NCBI RefSeq assembly: GCF_945859685.1
Contig: NC_079147.1
Coordinates: 103,399,525-103,463,524, forward strand
From: Eupeodes corollae
Lineage: Eukaryota; Arthropoda; Insecta; Diptera; Syrphidae
DNA: 64,000 nucleotides
Direction: 5' to 3'
The notes beneath the pieces were generated by a model. The model was given only the letters and a program-made list of their open reading frames with translations. It did not search any database and was not told the DNA's origin. A program made the translations under genes and the position numbers. Shown here piece after piece: positions 31,773 to 41,899 of the stretch (within the stretch, counting starts at the first letter, position 1; the number at the start of each line of letters is the position of its first letter).

Positions 31773-32754
31773 CTGTTCGACAAAAAGGAAGAAAATACAA
31801 ACAAAAAAAAGGACATGAGAAAAGAAATAAACAAAACAGAATGAACAATAAGAAAAAGTATTAGGTACTATATCTATATAAATTTTGGTCTTTTGGACAA
31901 AAACCCATAAAGATCCCTATGGATGTGATAAGGATGCGAAAATGTTTATACAAAAACAAATAAAGGTCCTGTAAAGGAAAAACCAGCGAGGAGCACGAAA
32001 AAGTGAACATTAAAATCGCTTATAATTCAAATAATTCATCTGAATGTTTTTCTACCTCCATGAACAGAGATTCCAAAAACAATAAATAATCTTCAGGTTT
32101 ATATACGTTAGCTCAACATTGCACCCTTATAAGTTAAGTTTGGTATGGAGTATAGTTCCTGGTTTTCATTGCGTCCTTTATTTTCTTGGTGTTCCTTGTT
32201 TTTTTTTCATTTTTTTAGTGTGCACTGCCCTTTCTGTGCCTTAGTAACCAACCAGCTAGCCAGCCAGTCAGCCAGCCAGAGAGCCAGCGTGCCTTCATTT
32301 CATTTTTTCATTTTAGCCAAAGAAAATGACCGAATTACTGGTGGTACCACCCAGAAGAACAATAAATTTTCTTTTTGTGATTACACTCGATTTTTTCGTT
32401 ATTCGTTTATCCCAGAGTCAGGAGTAGACAAAAAATAAGAGGACCATCCGTCTCCTGTTTTGACTCTTTTGTAAAGAGAATTTCATCGAATAGGCCAGTT
32501 GACCAGAGATAAAAAAGCTAACTTCGGTTTTCGTTTTGGAAAATATACGCGCAGAAGGAAGAAATCTATGAATAGTATTGCTTAGGAACTTTATGTGACA
32601 TTAGTCAATTTAAGGTTCCAAGTAGATCTTCAGATAAACTTTTATATACAACATGGCAAACATTATATTGCAACCTTTCATAAGAACATACTGGCAGGAA
32701 TTTTTTAAATTTCAAAAACTAACAAATAATTAATGCCGGAGGTTTAAGATCAAT
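31773..32754. other. Probable 5' intron of the candidate host gene
   Basis: It starts with the polypyrimidine tract of the acceptor (minus strand). The rest shows no repeat except CCAGYCAG short repeats at 32251-32290 (CAGCCAGYCAGCCAGCCAG-type). The frame 32145-32438 is low complexity. Confidence 0.4.
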
Positions 32755-34530
32755 GCCAGGCTTAGCGTCCTAAAATAATTCCAAAGGTACAGCCTCTTAC
32801 GAGGAATTTAAAAATCCTCCCAGAGTCATGCTTTCGAATCCTTCATAAGAAGTGTAGGTCCAAATCATTCCTAAGTTAAATAGAACAGATTGGTTGAGAG
32901 TCACTAGGCCCTGGTCAAGTAACCTTGAAGATCTACGACCTATAGATCTTTCCTTCTAAGAAACTTAGAAAGATTGATTGATATCTATTTAAGGGCAAGT
33001 ATTGCTACAAGACTTCTGCCTACTGTAAAGGCAAATTGGTGGAATCAACCTTACACACATTATAACGCACCATCGAATACTCCCTTCATAATAGAGAGTT
33101 CACTATGGTGGCTTTCCTTGAAATTGAAGTGCTTTTAACAACGGGGACACATCTGCAATCACAACTCTGACCGTAGAGAGTTCGCTTGGGGAGTTAATTC
33201 ATTTAATGCTGAGTAGGAGAATAATTAAATCAAAACTGGGCAACGCTTCTGCTAGAAAATTCGTAATTAGTGAGAAACCGCAATGTGGTGTTCCATCCCC
33301 TCTCCACTGGAACTTTATGTTAAATAAAATCTTAACTGGTCTAGAAGCGTTTATGTGAATGACATTGCTATAGCGGTCTCAAAAAGCATTTTAACACCCT
33401 AAAAGACAAACTAATTTCTTGAACTCATCGGCGTGGACATCGGTAGACAGGCCGATTTTAATGTGGCAGTATGGTGGAGTGCTTTACAAAAAGCTATAAA
33501 TCGCTACAAAATAAATAAAGTCCAACTTTTAGCGTGCCTTCGTAAATATAAGCGGTTCGTTTCGCACGAGTCTATCTGCAGCACTGGACACCGTATTCTA
33601 CCTAATACCCTTTGATATACTTTGCAAACAAATAGCAGCAAGCTTTGCTTTTCGCCTCAAATCTTTATCGCAGTGGGTTAAAAAACAACATTGGCCACTT
33701 CGTAATTCTAAACTGTTTAGAATCAAATGCAAAAGCCCATAGCCTACACCAATCCCTAACTGCAATTCTACAGAAACTTCGAGATTCATATACCTTCCAG
33801 ATCTTTCTAGGAGGATAAGGCAAGGCGATTAAATCCACTTTATAACAGATGAATCAAGACGAACTGAAAGGGTTGGTGTTGGTGTGTACTCTCAACGACA
33901 GAAATTAAGTGTCTCATTCCGCATTATCAGTCATTGTAACGTATTACAGGCGGAACTTTTGGCGAAAATTGAAGCCCTGGCTTAAAGAAAACGTGAAATC
34001 AACATCTGATATCCATATTTTCTCAGATATTCAGGCCGCTATCAAATCTCTGGACTCTGCCTCTACAAACTTTATAACAGTCCATAACTGTCGATTATCT
34101 CTATTGGACATGGCACAACAGCCTCACATTCAACTTTGCTTAGTGCCGGGCCATAGAGACATTCAAGGAAATTGTAAGGCAGCTGAATTCGCCAGAAATG
34201 GTATGGTACAACCCTTTCCACAACGTTTGGCAAATGCTGGCATAACAATCGCTATAACTAAACTATTGCTAATGGAAGAAGTCGGCAATCATCAGGTGGA
34301 ATAATATCAGCGCGTGTCACGTCAGAAAACCAACTGGCCTACACTATAGATTTAAAGGTGCTTGCTATCTATTAGCAGATCGCACATAAGCTCGATAATC
34401 GGTGTCGGTAAGGTCCTCAAACTGTTTCATTGAATAGAAGAAACCCACAAGTTTCATGTGGTATCACAATGGACAATTGAACTGACCTAAGTATGTGCTA
34501 CTCCTAAGCCCTGGTTCACTGGACACTGGG
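32755..34530 (+). repeat. Diverged SINE split by an I/LOA element
   Basis: The left part (32755-32921) includes AGGTACAGCCTCTTACGAGG, AAATCCTCCCAGAGTCATG, TTGGTTGAGAGTCAC and TAGGCCCTGGTC. The right part (34495-34530) repeats CTAAGCCCTGGTTCACTGGA. The shared CTARGCCCTGGT marks a target duplication of about 12-14 bp around the I/LOA insertion. The tRNA-like head is not recognisable. Confidence 0.6.
32922..34494 (+). pseudogene. I/LOA-type retrotransposon, RT to RNase H, broken
   Basis: It starts in the RT fingers (DLRPISLSSFxLKTLERLIDI-like sequence at 32930-32990) and continues with a motif A remnant, a thumb fragment WWSALQKAINRYKINKVQ (33467-33520) and YLIPFDILCKQIAA. The RNase H part near 33940-34310 includes VKSTSDIHIFSDIQAAIKSL, CLVPGHRDIQGNCKAAEFAR and the frame 33909-34304. 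Catalytic Asp codons are partly changed: SDS is now SDI, and CKADE is now CKAAE, which removes a catalytic Asp. The 3' end keeps GTGGTATCACAATGGACAAT and GACCTAAGTATGTG but lacks the CCTAA terminus. It lies inside a SINE. Confidence 0.75.
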
Positions 34531-34779
34531 TTAAACAAACTCTTATACCCATTTTATTAAAAGATAGTTTGTAAGTCGTTAAGAGTTTTGAGTTTTTCAG
34601 AAATTTCATCTTAGTTTAAAAAAAAGCATTATTTTTAAAACAGTATTTTCATTTTAGTAACATTTTTGGAGCTTCTTTTTACCTTTAAACTAGTTTTGAA
34701 GATACTTAATAACATAGGCGTTAGTTAATTATTATGATCCAAGTTATGCTATTATCTTAGGATTATAAGAACTTACTTA

Positions 34780-34935
34780 GGTGACCAACAAATGCACCTG
34801 TGCATATAAAATAAAAACAGAATGCGTCCTAAGACAGAGCCCTGAAACAGGATGTGGTTGTTTATTGAGGTCACTTTTCGAACACATCAAGTTTTCCGAT
34901 AAAAACTTGATATATTTTTCAATTAAATCGAAAGC
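34780..34935 (-). pseudogene. Small RT fragment (motif B) of a Jockey-type LINE
   Basis: Read on the minus strand, CAGGGCTCTGTCTTAGGACG encodes QGSVLGR and is followed by ILFLFYMHR. This is the QGSxLGPxLF block of LINE reverse transcriptases. Upstream there is LIEKYIKFLSENLMCSK-like sequence. The fragment is short, and the surrounding 34536-35478 shows nothing else. Confidence 0.45.
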
Positions 34936-35478
34936 AGCATCATACAAAATTTATTATTGGTATTTCAACTAGAATCAAAAACTTTACATATGTGTGAATT
35001 TCTTTTGACATCAGCATCAGACAGAGATTGTTCGCTGAACTTCATTCACAATATCTTATTCCTAAAACATCATAGAAGAAGCTTAACAAAATCCAAATAA
35101 AAATGCCCCTAAAACAAAGCTTTGAGGTAGTTTTAGATTTGAATAAATGATTATTTCGGAAAGTTTTCTACAGTTTAATGCAATTTTCTACAAAAATTAA
35201 GTTTGAAATACCATTGATTTACTTATTTGACGGTATTTAAAACTACAAGTAACTTTCAAAAGTTCCAAGGCAATATGCACACCAAGCTATGACGTTTCTT
35301 AACAGTTTAAATTCGAATAGCTAACTTAGTTTTGTAGAATTCTAGCATCCTACCTAACTGGGGAGATAAGACTTGAAGACAATTTCTGGGTTATATTTTT
35401 AATTTGTTTTATAAAACATTGCTGTGCACTAAAAAAATTACGATTACGATACGATTCGATGTATTTTTGAAAATTTTA

Positions 35479-35679
35479 CTATAGCAACCAGTATTCTAAC
35501 AAATCCTTAGCAAATTGTTCAAACAAGCTAAAATCACATTCACCAGAAAAACTTTCTTTTCCCAGTGGCAAAATGGCAAGATTAGGATCACGAAATCGTG
35601 CCTCACCCAGTAAATATGTTTTCCAGGTTTCGCCTCCAGCGACTATTTTTTTGTTTCCAAATGTGATAAACTGGCTTTC
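35479..35679 (-). pseudogene. Unrecognised protein-like open segment, no start codon
   Basis: On the minus strand an open stretch of 66 codons lies between two stops. It reads ESQFITFGNKKIVAGG, then ETWKTYLLGEARFRDPNLA, ILPLGKESFSGECDFSLF and EQFAKDLLEYWLL-stop. Its composition is balanced and not low complexity, unlike most random frames here. An AG after an A-rich stretch (AAAAAAATAG|TC) might be a weak splice acceptor, but the tract before it is poor in pyrimidines. It may be the last exon of a host gene, an exon captured by the adjacent mobile DNA, or a TE protein I do not recognise. Confidence 0.35.
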
Positions 35680-36039
35680 TTAGAGATGTATGTAGGTATA
35701 TATGGGTAGAATAAAAATTTAATTTGTGAAAAACCTTTATTTTTGAAGTGGCTAGGCCAACAATAATTGAAGAAACATTGAAAAGTTTCCCTGTGACTTA
35801 AGTTAATGAAACCCTCAATTTCTGCTATTTTACTTCAACTTATTTCTATTAATTTTTTAAACCGCTTGATCTGTTTAGACGTAATTTAGGAATTTATCGT
35901 AGCTAAGTTGACCTAAAATTCGTTAAATGTAAAAAATCTTAAAAGGTGTAAAATCAACATCTTTCTATACTCCTATATACTAATAATTTGCGTTAATAAT
36001 TTTTGATCGTGAAGAAGAATGAAGTGAGCAGGACTTCAA

Positions 36040-36840
36040 TTCTAATGATTTACGTTTATTTGTACAATCGAATATAACAAAATTGAATATTCAACAAAAA
36101 CAAGTGTATGACACAATTATGCAAGCCGTTTCCAATAATACAGGTGGATTATATTTCTTGGATGCACCTGGTGGTACAGGCAAAACTTTCGTTGTATCAT
36201 TGACTATTCGTTCGAAACAGAAAATTGAATTATTAGAAGGTGGTCGGACCGCACACCCTGCATTAAAATTGCCATTGAATGTATGGGTGATTGAAACTCC
36301 TACTGGCAATACTTCGAGAAATTATGCTATGGCAAAAGTTCTGCGATTAACGTCAATTATTTTATGGGATGAGTGCACAATGGCGAAAAAAAAATCAATA
36401 GAAGCATTTAACATTCAACAGCTATTTTAGTGGTGCTCTGATATTGCTGTCAGGGGACTTTCGTCAAACATTGCCTGTCATTCCTCGACCAACTCCTACT
36501 GATGGATGAAATAAACGCCTGTTTGAAGTCATCAGTTCTTTGGAGATATGTACGACAATTGACACTGAACATTAATATGCGTATTCACCTACATAATGAT
36601 GCAACTGCCCATGAGTTATCAAAACAATTGTTAGAAATTGGTGATGGCAAAATACCAATCGACAGTACCAACGGATTGATCAATTTACCGAACAATTTGT
36701 TTACAATTTCGCAATCTATAGATTGAATGTGTTTTTCCGAATATTCTTCAGAATTAGAGAAATCATGACTGGTTGAGAGAACGCACCATTTTAGCACCGA
36801 AAAACATTCATATCAATGCCATTAATTTTCAAATTCAAGT
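36040..36840 (+). pseudogene. Helitron helicase (Pif1-type) remnant
   Basis: The frame 36083-36430 has LNIQQKQVYDTIMQAV, then LDAPGGTGKTF (Walker A), VIETPTGNTSRNYAMAK and LTSIILWDECTMAKK (Walker B, DE). A shifted piece follows (LLSGDFRQTLPVI-like sequence at 36445-36490, motif III). The frame 36502-36726 reads DEINACLKSSVLWRYVRQLT, IGDGKIPIDSTNGLINLPNN. Further shifted sequence gives WLRERTILAPKNIH-like and INAINFQIQ-like pieces. Order and motifs match the Pif1-family helicase of Helitron rolling-circle transposons. The N-terminal Rep/HUH nuclease is not seen. Three or more frameshifts make it a pseudogene. It abuts a minus-strand RTE fragment at 36846. Confidence 0.8.
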
Positions 36841-36845
36841 GAACT

Positions 36846-37014
36846 TCACGCTAAGAACTTTTTTCTAGAAACAATCAAAGGTGTTTCCACATTTTTGTCA
36901 TAGTCCATGCTTCTGCACCTTAGCAGGACTAAAATGATAAGGGTTTTTTTATGGTTTGCAAGAGATAGAGCTTTAGTACTCAATTGTTTTCCTAGCCCAA
37001 AGAAACAGTGGTTA
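36846..37014 (-). pseudogene. RTE-like ORF fragment, right part of a copy split by a TIR element
   Basis: The minus-strand translation reads NHCFFGLGKQLSTKALSLAN and KKTLIILVLLRCRSMD, the stretch that follows AEIKRRITLAN in other RTE copies. It joins the segment at 39877-40255 once the TIR element is removed: TPA-N-HCFFGLG is contiguous across a TA dinucleotide. Confidence 0.8.
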
Positions 37015-39878
37015 CACACAGAAAAATAATGCAATGTAAAATCAAAAGGAAGAATTGTCGATTTTCATAATATGCGATCTGTTCTTTGTTAAATGATTTC
37101 GTTACGATCCAACGTTGTTTCATTTTGATTTAATGTTGAACCATGTCATTATGTACAATAATAACAATGATTTAACAATATGCAAGGTATAAAAGACAAC
37201 ACAAAAAGATTAATGTTAAAATAAAATTGTTTTATATATAATTAACATCCAACAATGTTAAAATGAAATGTTCAATACAGACATTCTACGATAGAAATGT
37301 TTATTGTTAAAATAAAAATTTCTGATCTTAAAAACATCTTGAATAACGTAAGTGAAAGCTAATTGAAATAACAATCCTTGAGACATGTTTTTAATTAGAT
37401 TGGATCGTGTTGAAACAAATCGAAACGGCTACACAAAATTTCTGGTTGCTTATTTGCTACTCTTGTTTATTTAGTTTTATAACAATGAAAAAAGAAACAA
37501 ATACATTGTTGGAATTGAATTTTTTTCAAAATTAAAGTACAATTAATTTTACTTTTTAAATGAAATATTTATTATGAAAGAAAATTCAAAATAAAAATAT
37601 CTGAAATCGAGTTATATTTTGTCTTCCCCACATAAATATCCTTTCCTTTAATTTTAGGAATGACATAAAACTATTCCGTTATAAATAATGTATTGTTATA
37701 ACGCAATCAGACGAATTCAATTTTATTTTAATATTTAATCATATTAAAACAAGATTCGGTCGTGTTAAAACATATCGAAGCTCCATGAAATAAAATTGAT
37801 CGTTCTTATTTTAATATGAGATCTTGTTGAAATAAAATTATTATATATTGAATTCCACAAAATTTACATGAAGTGCCGTTATTTTTCCTAACTAGGTTTC
37901 TGCAAAATATTTGGACAAATTATATCAGTTCACTTATATTATAGTCGCGTCTCGTGTCGGAAGGATTTAATAAAGTTAAAAGTTTTTTAGTGAAAAGTAA
38001 TAAGTTCAAAAGAAAACGAAGCTTCTTCTATTCTTCTTCGATAGAAATAGATGAAACAATAAATTTTGTAACGAAAATTAAAGTCAATATAATAATAAAC
38101 CCACCAATTATTCATGAAAACAAAATATACAAAGGAGACAAGTTGGGCGACTTATTGAACACTTTTAATTTGACTTGTGGAAAGAAGATATTCAAGAAAC
38201 GATTTCACCGATTGGTCTTCACGCGGGTTTTCAAAAAAACATTATTCAGTTGGAAAAAGAGTGAGATATTTGTTCATGTACTTATTTTTTTTATATTTAA
38301 CTGTTTTCCTGCCTACTTATGATACAGTTCGGTATTGATGGTGATACTTTGTCGTTTCTTTGTTGGGAAGCCAGACTAGGTTTTCCACAAGATTAACTAT
38401 TATATTTGTTTGGACAAGTCGGAAACTTGAACCTATCTAAGGTAGACAACGTACGAAACCAACGGCCATCGAAGTGATTTGTTTCTAGCTAATTTAATCA
38501 ATATAACTTTCGTGACATTTAGTTTACAGATTGCCTAAGGATTTTCCAACAAAATTAGAAGACATACTGAAGGAATTCCCTTATGAAAAAAAGTAGGCAT
38601 ATTTTCTCAAAGTAGTTCGATAAATAACTGTATTTTAGATTCTAATTTTCAGGAATGTTACTTCATTCCTTGTGGTAACCCTGGGGGTAACCTTTGGAAC
38701 AGATACGTTAACCAAAGAGCAAGGCGTTTACAGTTCGAAACGAAAATAAATTAATCTTTACAATTGGAAAATGGACCTTTAAGGCAGAGAACATTTACAT
38801 TACAACTGGAACTTATATCATCTGCAACCTACTTCGATTTTTGACGAATTGGCACTTTTCTGCAATACAAAGTCTGCCAAGCTAGTAAGTTTACACTTTT
38901 TTTTTTTAAATTATGAGTGAACCAGATCAGAATTTTAATAAAATTTGTTTTGATGTAGGTATTACAAAACTTTTGTGTGCAAATATAAAAAAACTGATTT
39001 TTAAATATGATCATATAGCCAATGAATTGTGTAAATTGTATAAGATATCTTATTTTGTTAAAGTTTGTACTTAAATTTAAATCTTGTGTTATGAAGTTGA
39101 GAATTGGGCAAATTTAAAAACGAAACGCTATTGAAAGTACTATATGAGTTCAGAAGCTCGACCGTACGTCTTTTTTTTTTGCAATTATGAGTAAATATAT
39201 TAAAGAAACAAAGATTTGAAATTACTGTTTATTAATTATATGTACATATAAAACTAATTAAAATCAATAAAAATTAAAGATATGATTAAACTAACATATT
39301 TATTTGCTATTTTATTTATACTATTAAAACAATGTCTTGCAATTCACTTTGAATAATGATGCAATGAATTAACATGACAACTAATTGATTTAAAAGGAAT
39401 AATCATGTTGTTTTATCATGGAGATCGATTAATTTCAATATGATTTATCGTTTTGTTTCAATAGGTGGATCAAAACGATTCAACAGGAAAAGCCATGTTG
39501 TTTTAACATGTGAACAAGTTTATTTTAACAGGATTAGTAAAATTGATTTAACATGATGATCAAAATGATTCAAAAGGAATGGTCGAATCAATTTAAAAGG
39601 AAGACTAAATTGTTTCAACAAGGTCTACCAAGTTGATTCAACATGACCATAAAGGTGATTCAAAAAGAATCATAAAGTTATTTTAACATGAGATCAATAT
39701 AAATTTAACTTAAATTCACATGTTATAATAACATGATTTAAGATAAAATTAATTTAAAATTTTTTACGAAATTTACATATTAAATTAACATGAAACGTCT
39801 ATGAAGCAAAATCATTGGTAAAACATGTTGAATCATGTTTATTTTTTTTGAATTTACATTGGTTTTTCTCTGTGTGTA
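37013..39878. mobile_element. 2.9-kb TIR DNA element with TA target duplication, superfamily unknown
   Basis: The element proper is 37015-39876. Its ends begin CACACAGA: left CACACAGAAAAATAATGC, then AATGTAAAATCAAAA; right, on the opposite strand, CACACAGAGAAAAACC, then AATGTAAATTCAAAA. TA flanks both ends, and removing the element restores the reading frame of the surrounding RTE fragment, so the boundaries are firm. Both subterminal zones (37080-37830 and 39330-39840) hold many copies of a TGTTGAAAC / TGTTAAAAC-like motif in opposite orientations. A TA duplication is typical of Tc1/mariner and a few other superfamilies. I find no recognisable transposase. Confidence 0.85.
37954..38322 (+). 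CDS. Unrecognised ORF inside the TIR element
   Basis: A 122-residue frame starts MSEGFNKVKSFLVKS and has a Lys-rich N-terminus, a central NPPIIHENKIYKGDKLGDLL and a hydrophobic end (IFVHVLIFFIFNCFPAYL). The last part may be read-through into an intron: KKSE is encoded over AAGA|GTGAGA, a donor-like site, and ATGATACAG about 65 bases later resembles an acceptor. After that point FGIDGDTLSFLCWEARLGF is open for 24 codons, but the phase does not join cleanly to the first part. RLPKDFPTKLEDILKEF occurs near 38530-38590. It may be a remnant of a spliced element-encoded or captured gene. No family assigned. Confidence 0.35.
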   Translation: MSEGFNKVKSFLVKSNKFKRKRSFFYSSSIEIDETINFVTKIKVNIIINPPIIHENKIYKGDKLGDLLNTFNLTCGKKIFKKRFHRLVFTRVFKKTLFSWKKSEIFVHVLIFFIFNCFPAYL

Positions 39879-40255
39879 GCAGGAGTAATTTTGCGTTTTA
39901 TCTCAGCGCTGGTGATAATTTCTGCATCTATAGTGGATCCAGGTAGACGAAGGCCTAAACTTCCTTAAAATTACGTCTGTAGACTATGAAGTTTAGACAG
40001 AGACGCCTGTGTTTTAATTCCTTGATAACAGCATGTACCTTGTTTCGCCAAACTGATTTTTGGTGCCTCTGGATCAATGCTCTCAAAAGCAAAATTGACA
40101 CCTCGCTGAGTTCTTCAGATTATGTCAATGTCAATGTTATCAGCATATGCCATTAATTGGACAGACTTTTGAAAGATAGTGCCTCCAATTTTAACGTGGG
40201 AACTCTGCATTACTCTTTCAATGACGATTTTAAGAAAATCACATAAAAGCGCATC
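39877..40255 (-). pseudogene. RTE-like ORF fragment, left part of the copy split by a TIR element
   Basis: The minus-strand frame 40115-40342 includes YDALLCDFLKIVIERVMQSS, GGTIFQKSVQLMAYADNIDI (catalytic YADD now YADN). Shifted frames downstream include TSAEIKRKITPA next to the TIR element. It lies head to head with a plus-strand RTE copy that starts at about 40256. Confidence 0.75.
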
Positions 40256-41896
40256 ATATTTGAACCACTGACTGTTAACTTTCCAGTGGCAACATTGCCT
40301 TGAAGCCATCAGAGATACCGCCTCTGAAGTGATAGGTTTCATACGGCCACCACAGCGAAACCCATGGTTTCACGACAACAAGAGGCATACAAAACGGCGC
40401 TGCACAAAAGGCCTAGAGCTGCTCGCGAGCTCTACGAGCAGAAGAGGAGAGAGGAACAGTGGCTTCTTAGATGGAAAAAAGAGAGCATGAGAAGCGTGCG
40501 ATCGAGGAGATAGACGGATGTCACAACAGGAATGAGGTTCGTAAATTTTACCAAAAGGTAAAACAAACCTCCCAAGGGTACCAGCCACAAACGGAAGCCT
40601 GTAAACACAATCAGAGGAACATCGTAGTAGAACCGCAGTCGATGCTGACCATATGGAATGATCACTTCTCCAAATTATATAACGGCGATGACGAACCGAA
40701 TTCCGCTGTAAAGGAGATATATCCACTCAACCTCGGCGACGTGGATTAACAATTCCGCCTACCCGACCTTGACGAAGTGAAGATAGCTATATCTAAACTT
40801 AAGTCAAACAAAGCTGCTGGAGCTGACGGCATAGCTGCCGAATTATTCAAAGCAGCAGGCGGTGACTTGGTACGAAGCATGCACCAACTCATCTGCAAAA
40901 TATGGTCGGAAGAAAGCATGCCCGATGAGTGGAATCTCAGCATAGTGTGCCCGATACATAAGAAAGGAGACCCTCTGAACTGCGCCAACTACAGAGGCAT
41001 CAGTCTGCTTAACATTGCGTATAAGATCCTCTCTGCCGTATTATGTGAACGTCTGAAGCCATTCGTCAACAACCTGATTGGTCCTTATCAGTGTGGCTTC
41101 AGACCAGGAAAGTTTACTATCGACCAAATATTCACACAACGCAGATCTTGGAAAAATCAAAGAAACTTCAAATCGATACCCACCATCTCTTTATCGATTT
41201 CAAAAAAGGACACTGAACAACGACGTCTTGGACAAAACGTCACCATGCACCGCTATAACTTTGAGGTAGTTAAGGACTTTGTCTACCTAGGCACCGCTAT
41301 TAACACAGACAACGACACCAGCGCTGAAATCAAACGAAGAATAACTCTTGCAAATCGCTGCTTCTTTGGACTTAGAAGGCCATTGAGAAGTAAAGTCCTC
41401 TCTCGAGCATCTATAATCACCATCTATAAGACACGCATTATCCCGGTTCTCATTTATGGCGCTGAGGCCTGGACCCTGTCAAAGAAAAATGAGAGCGTCT
41501 TAGGATGCTTCGAGAGAAAAATTCTTCGGGTGATTTTTGGTCCCGTACGCATAGATGAAAAATGGAGGAGAAGATATAACGACGAACTGTACGGGCTGTA
41601 CAGCGACACTGACCTAGTTATCAGAATTAAAGTCCAACGGCTTAGATGGCTAGGTCATGTAGAGCGGATTAACTTCAACGCTCCAGCCCTGAAGGTCTTC
41701 GAATCCAATCCCGAGGGACGGCGCAGTAGAAGAAGACCGCGACTCAGGTGGCGCACCCAGGTGGGGGTGGACCTCAACCAACTTGGCGTGCGAAACTGAG
41801 GACAGCTAGCTAGGGACCGAGCTGGATGGAGACGCTTGTTGGTTGAAGCCCAGGTCCGCCCCGGACTGTAGCGCCACCTTAAGTAAGTAAGTAAGA
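40256..41896 (+). mobile_element. RTE-like element, plus strand, with RT-core deletion and (AAGT)n tail
   Basis: It starts in the linker after the endonuclease (AIRDTASEVIGFIRPPQR at 40305-40360) and continues through the RT N-terminal region (40471-40749: HNRNEVRKFYQKVKQTSQGY, IWNDHFSKLYNGDDEPN) and the open frame 40777-41799. It ends at GCGCCACCTT followed by AAGTAAGTAAGTAAG. A stop at 40748 separates the first two frames. It matches the copies at 44.4 and 62.8 kb. Confidence 0.85.
40777..41799 (+). pseudogene. RTE-like RT, 340-residue open frame lacking the palm
   Basis: This is the longest open frame in the window. It begins in RT fingers (ISKLKSNKAAGADGIAAEL, LVRSMHQLICKIW, IVCPIHKKGDPLNCANYRGI, NLIGPYQCGFRPGK). 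At about residue 140 it jumps to the sequence after the palm (KDTEQRRLGQNVTMHRYNFE, VVKDFVYLGTAINTDN). It then runs to the C-terminal domain (FERKILRVIFGPVRIDEKWR, VQRLRWLGHVERI, RRRPRLRWRTQVGVDLNQLG). Motif A, motif B and YADD are all deleted, so it cannot polymerise DNA. A one-base loss upstream (near 41145) put the fingers out of frame, and the deletion near 41205 restores it. The start ATG is internal, not the native one. Confidence 0.8.
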
Positions 41897-41899
41897 CTG

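Noticed and set aside
36083..36430. Host Pif1 DNA helicase gene
   Set aside because: Sequence around Walker A/B and the following blocks looks Helitron-type, the frame is broken several times, and it is embedded in TE debris.
40777..41799. Functional reverse transcriptase
   Set aside because: Motif A, motif B and YADD are all deleted despite the long frame.
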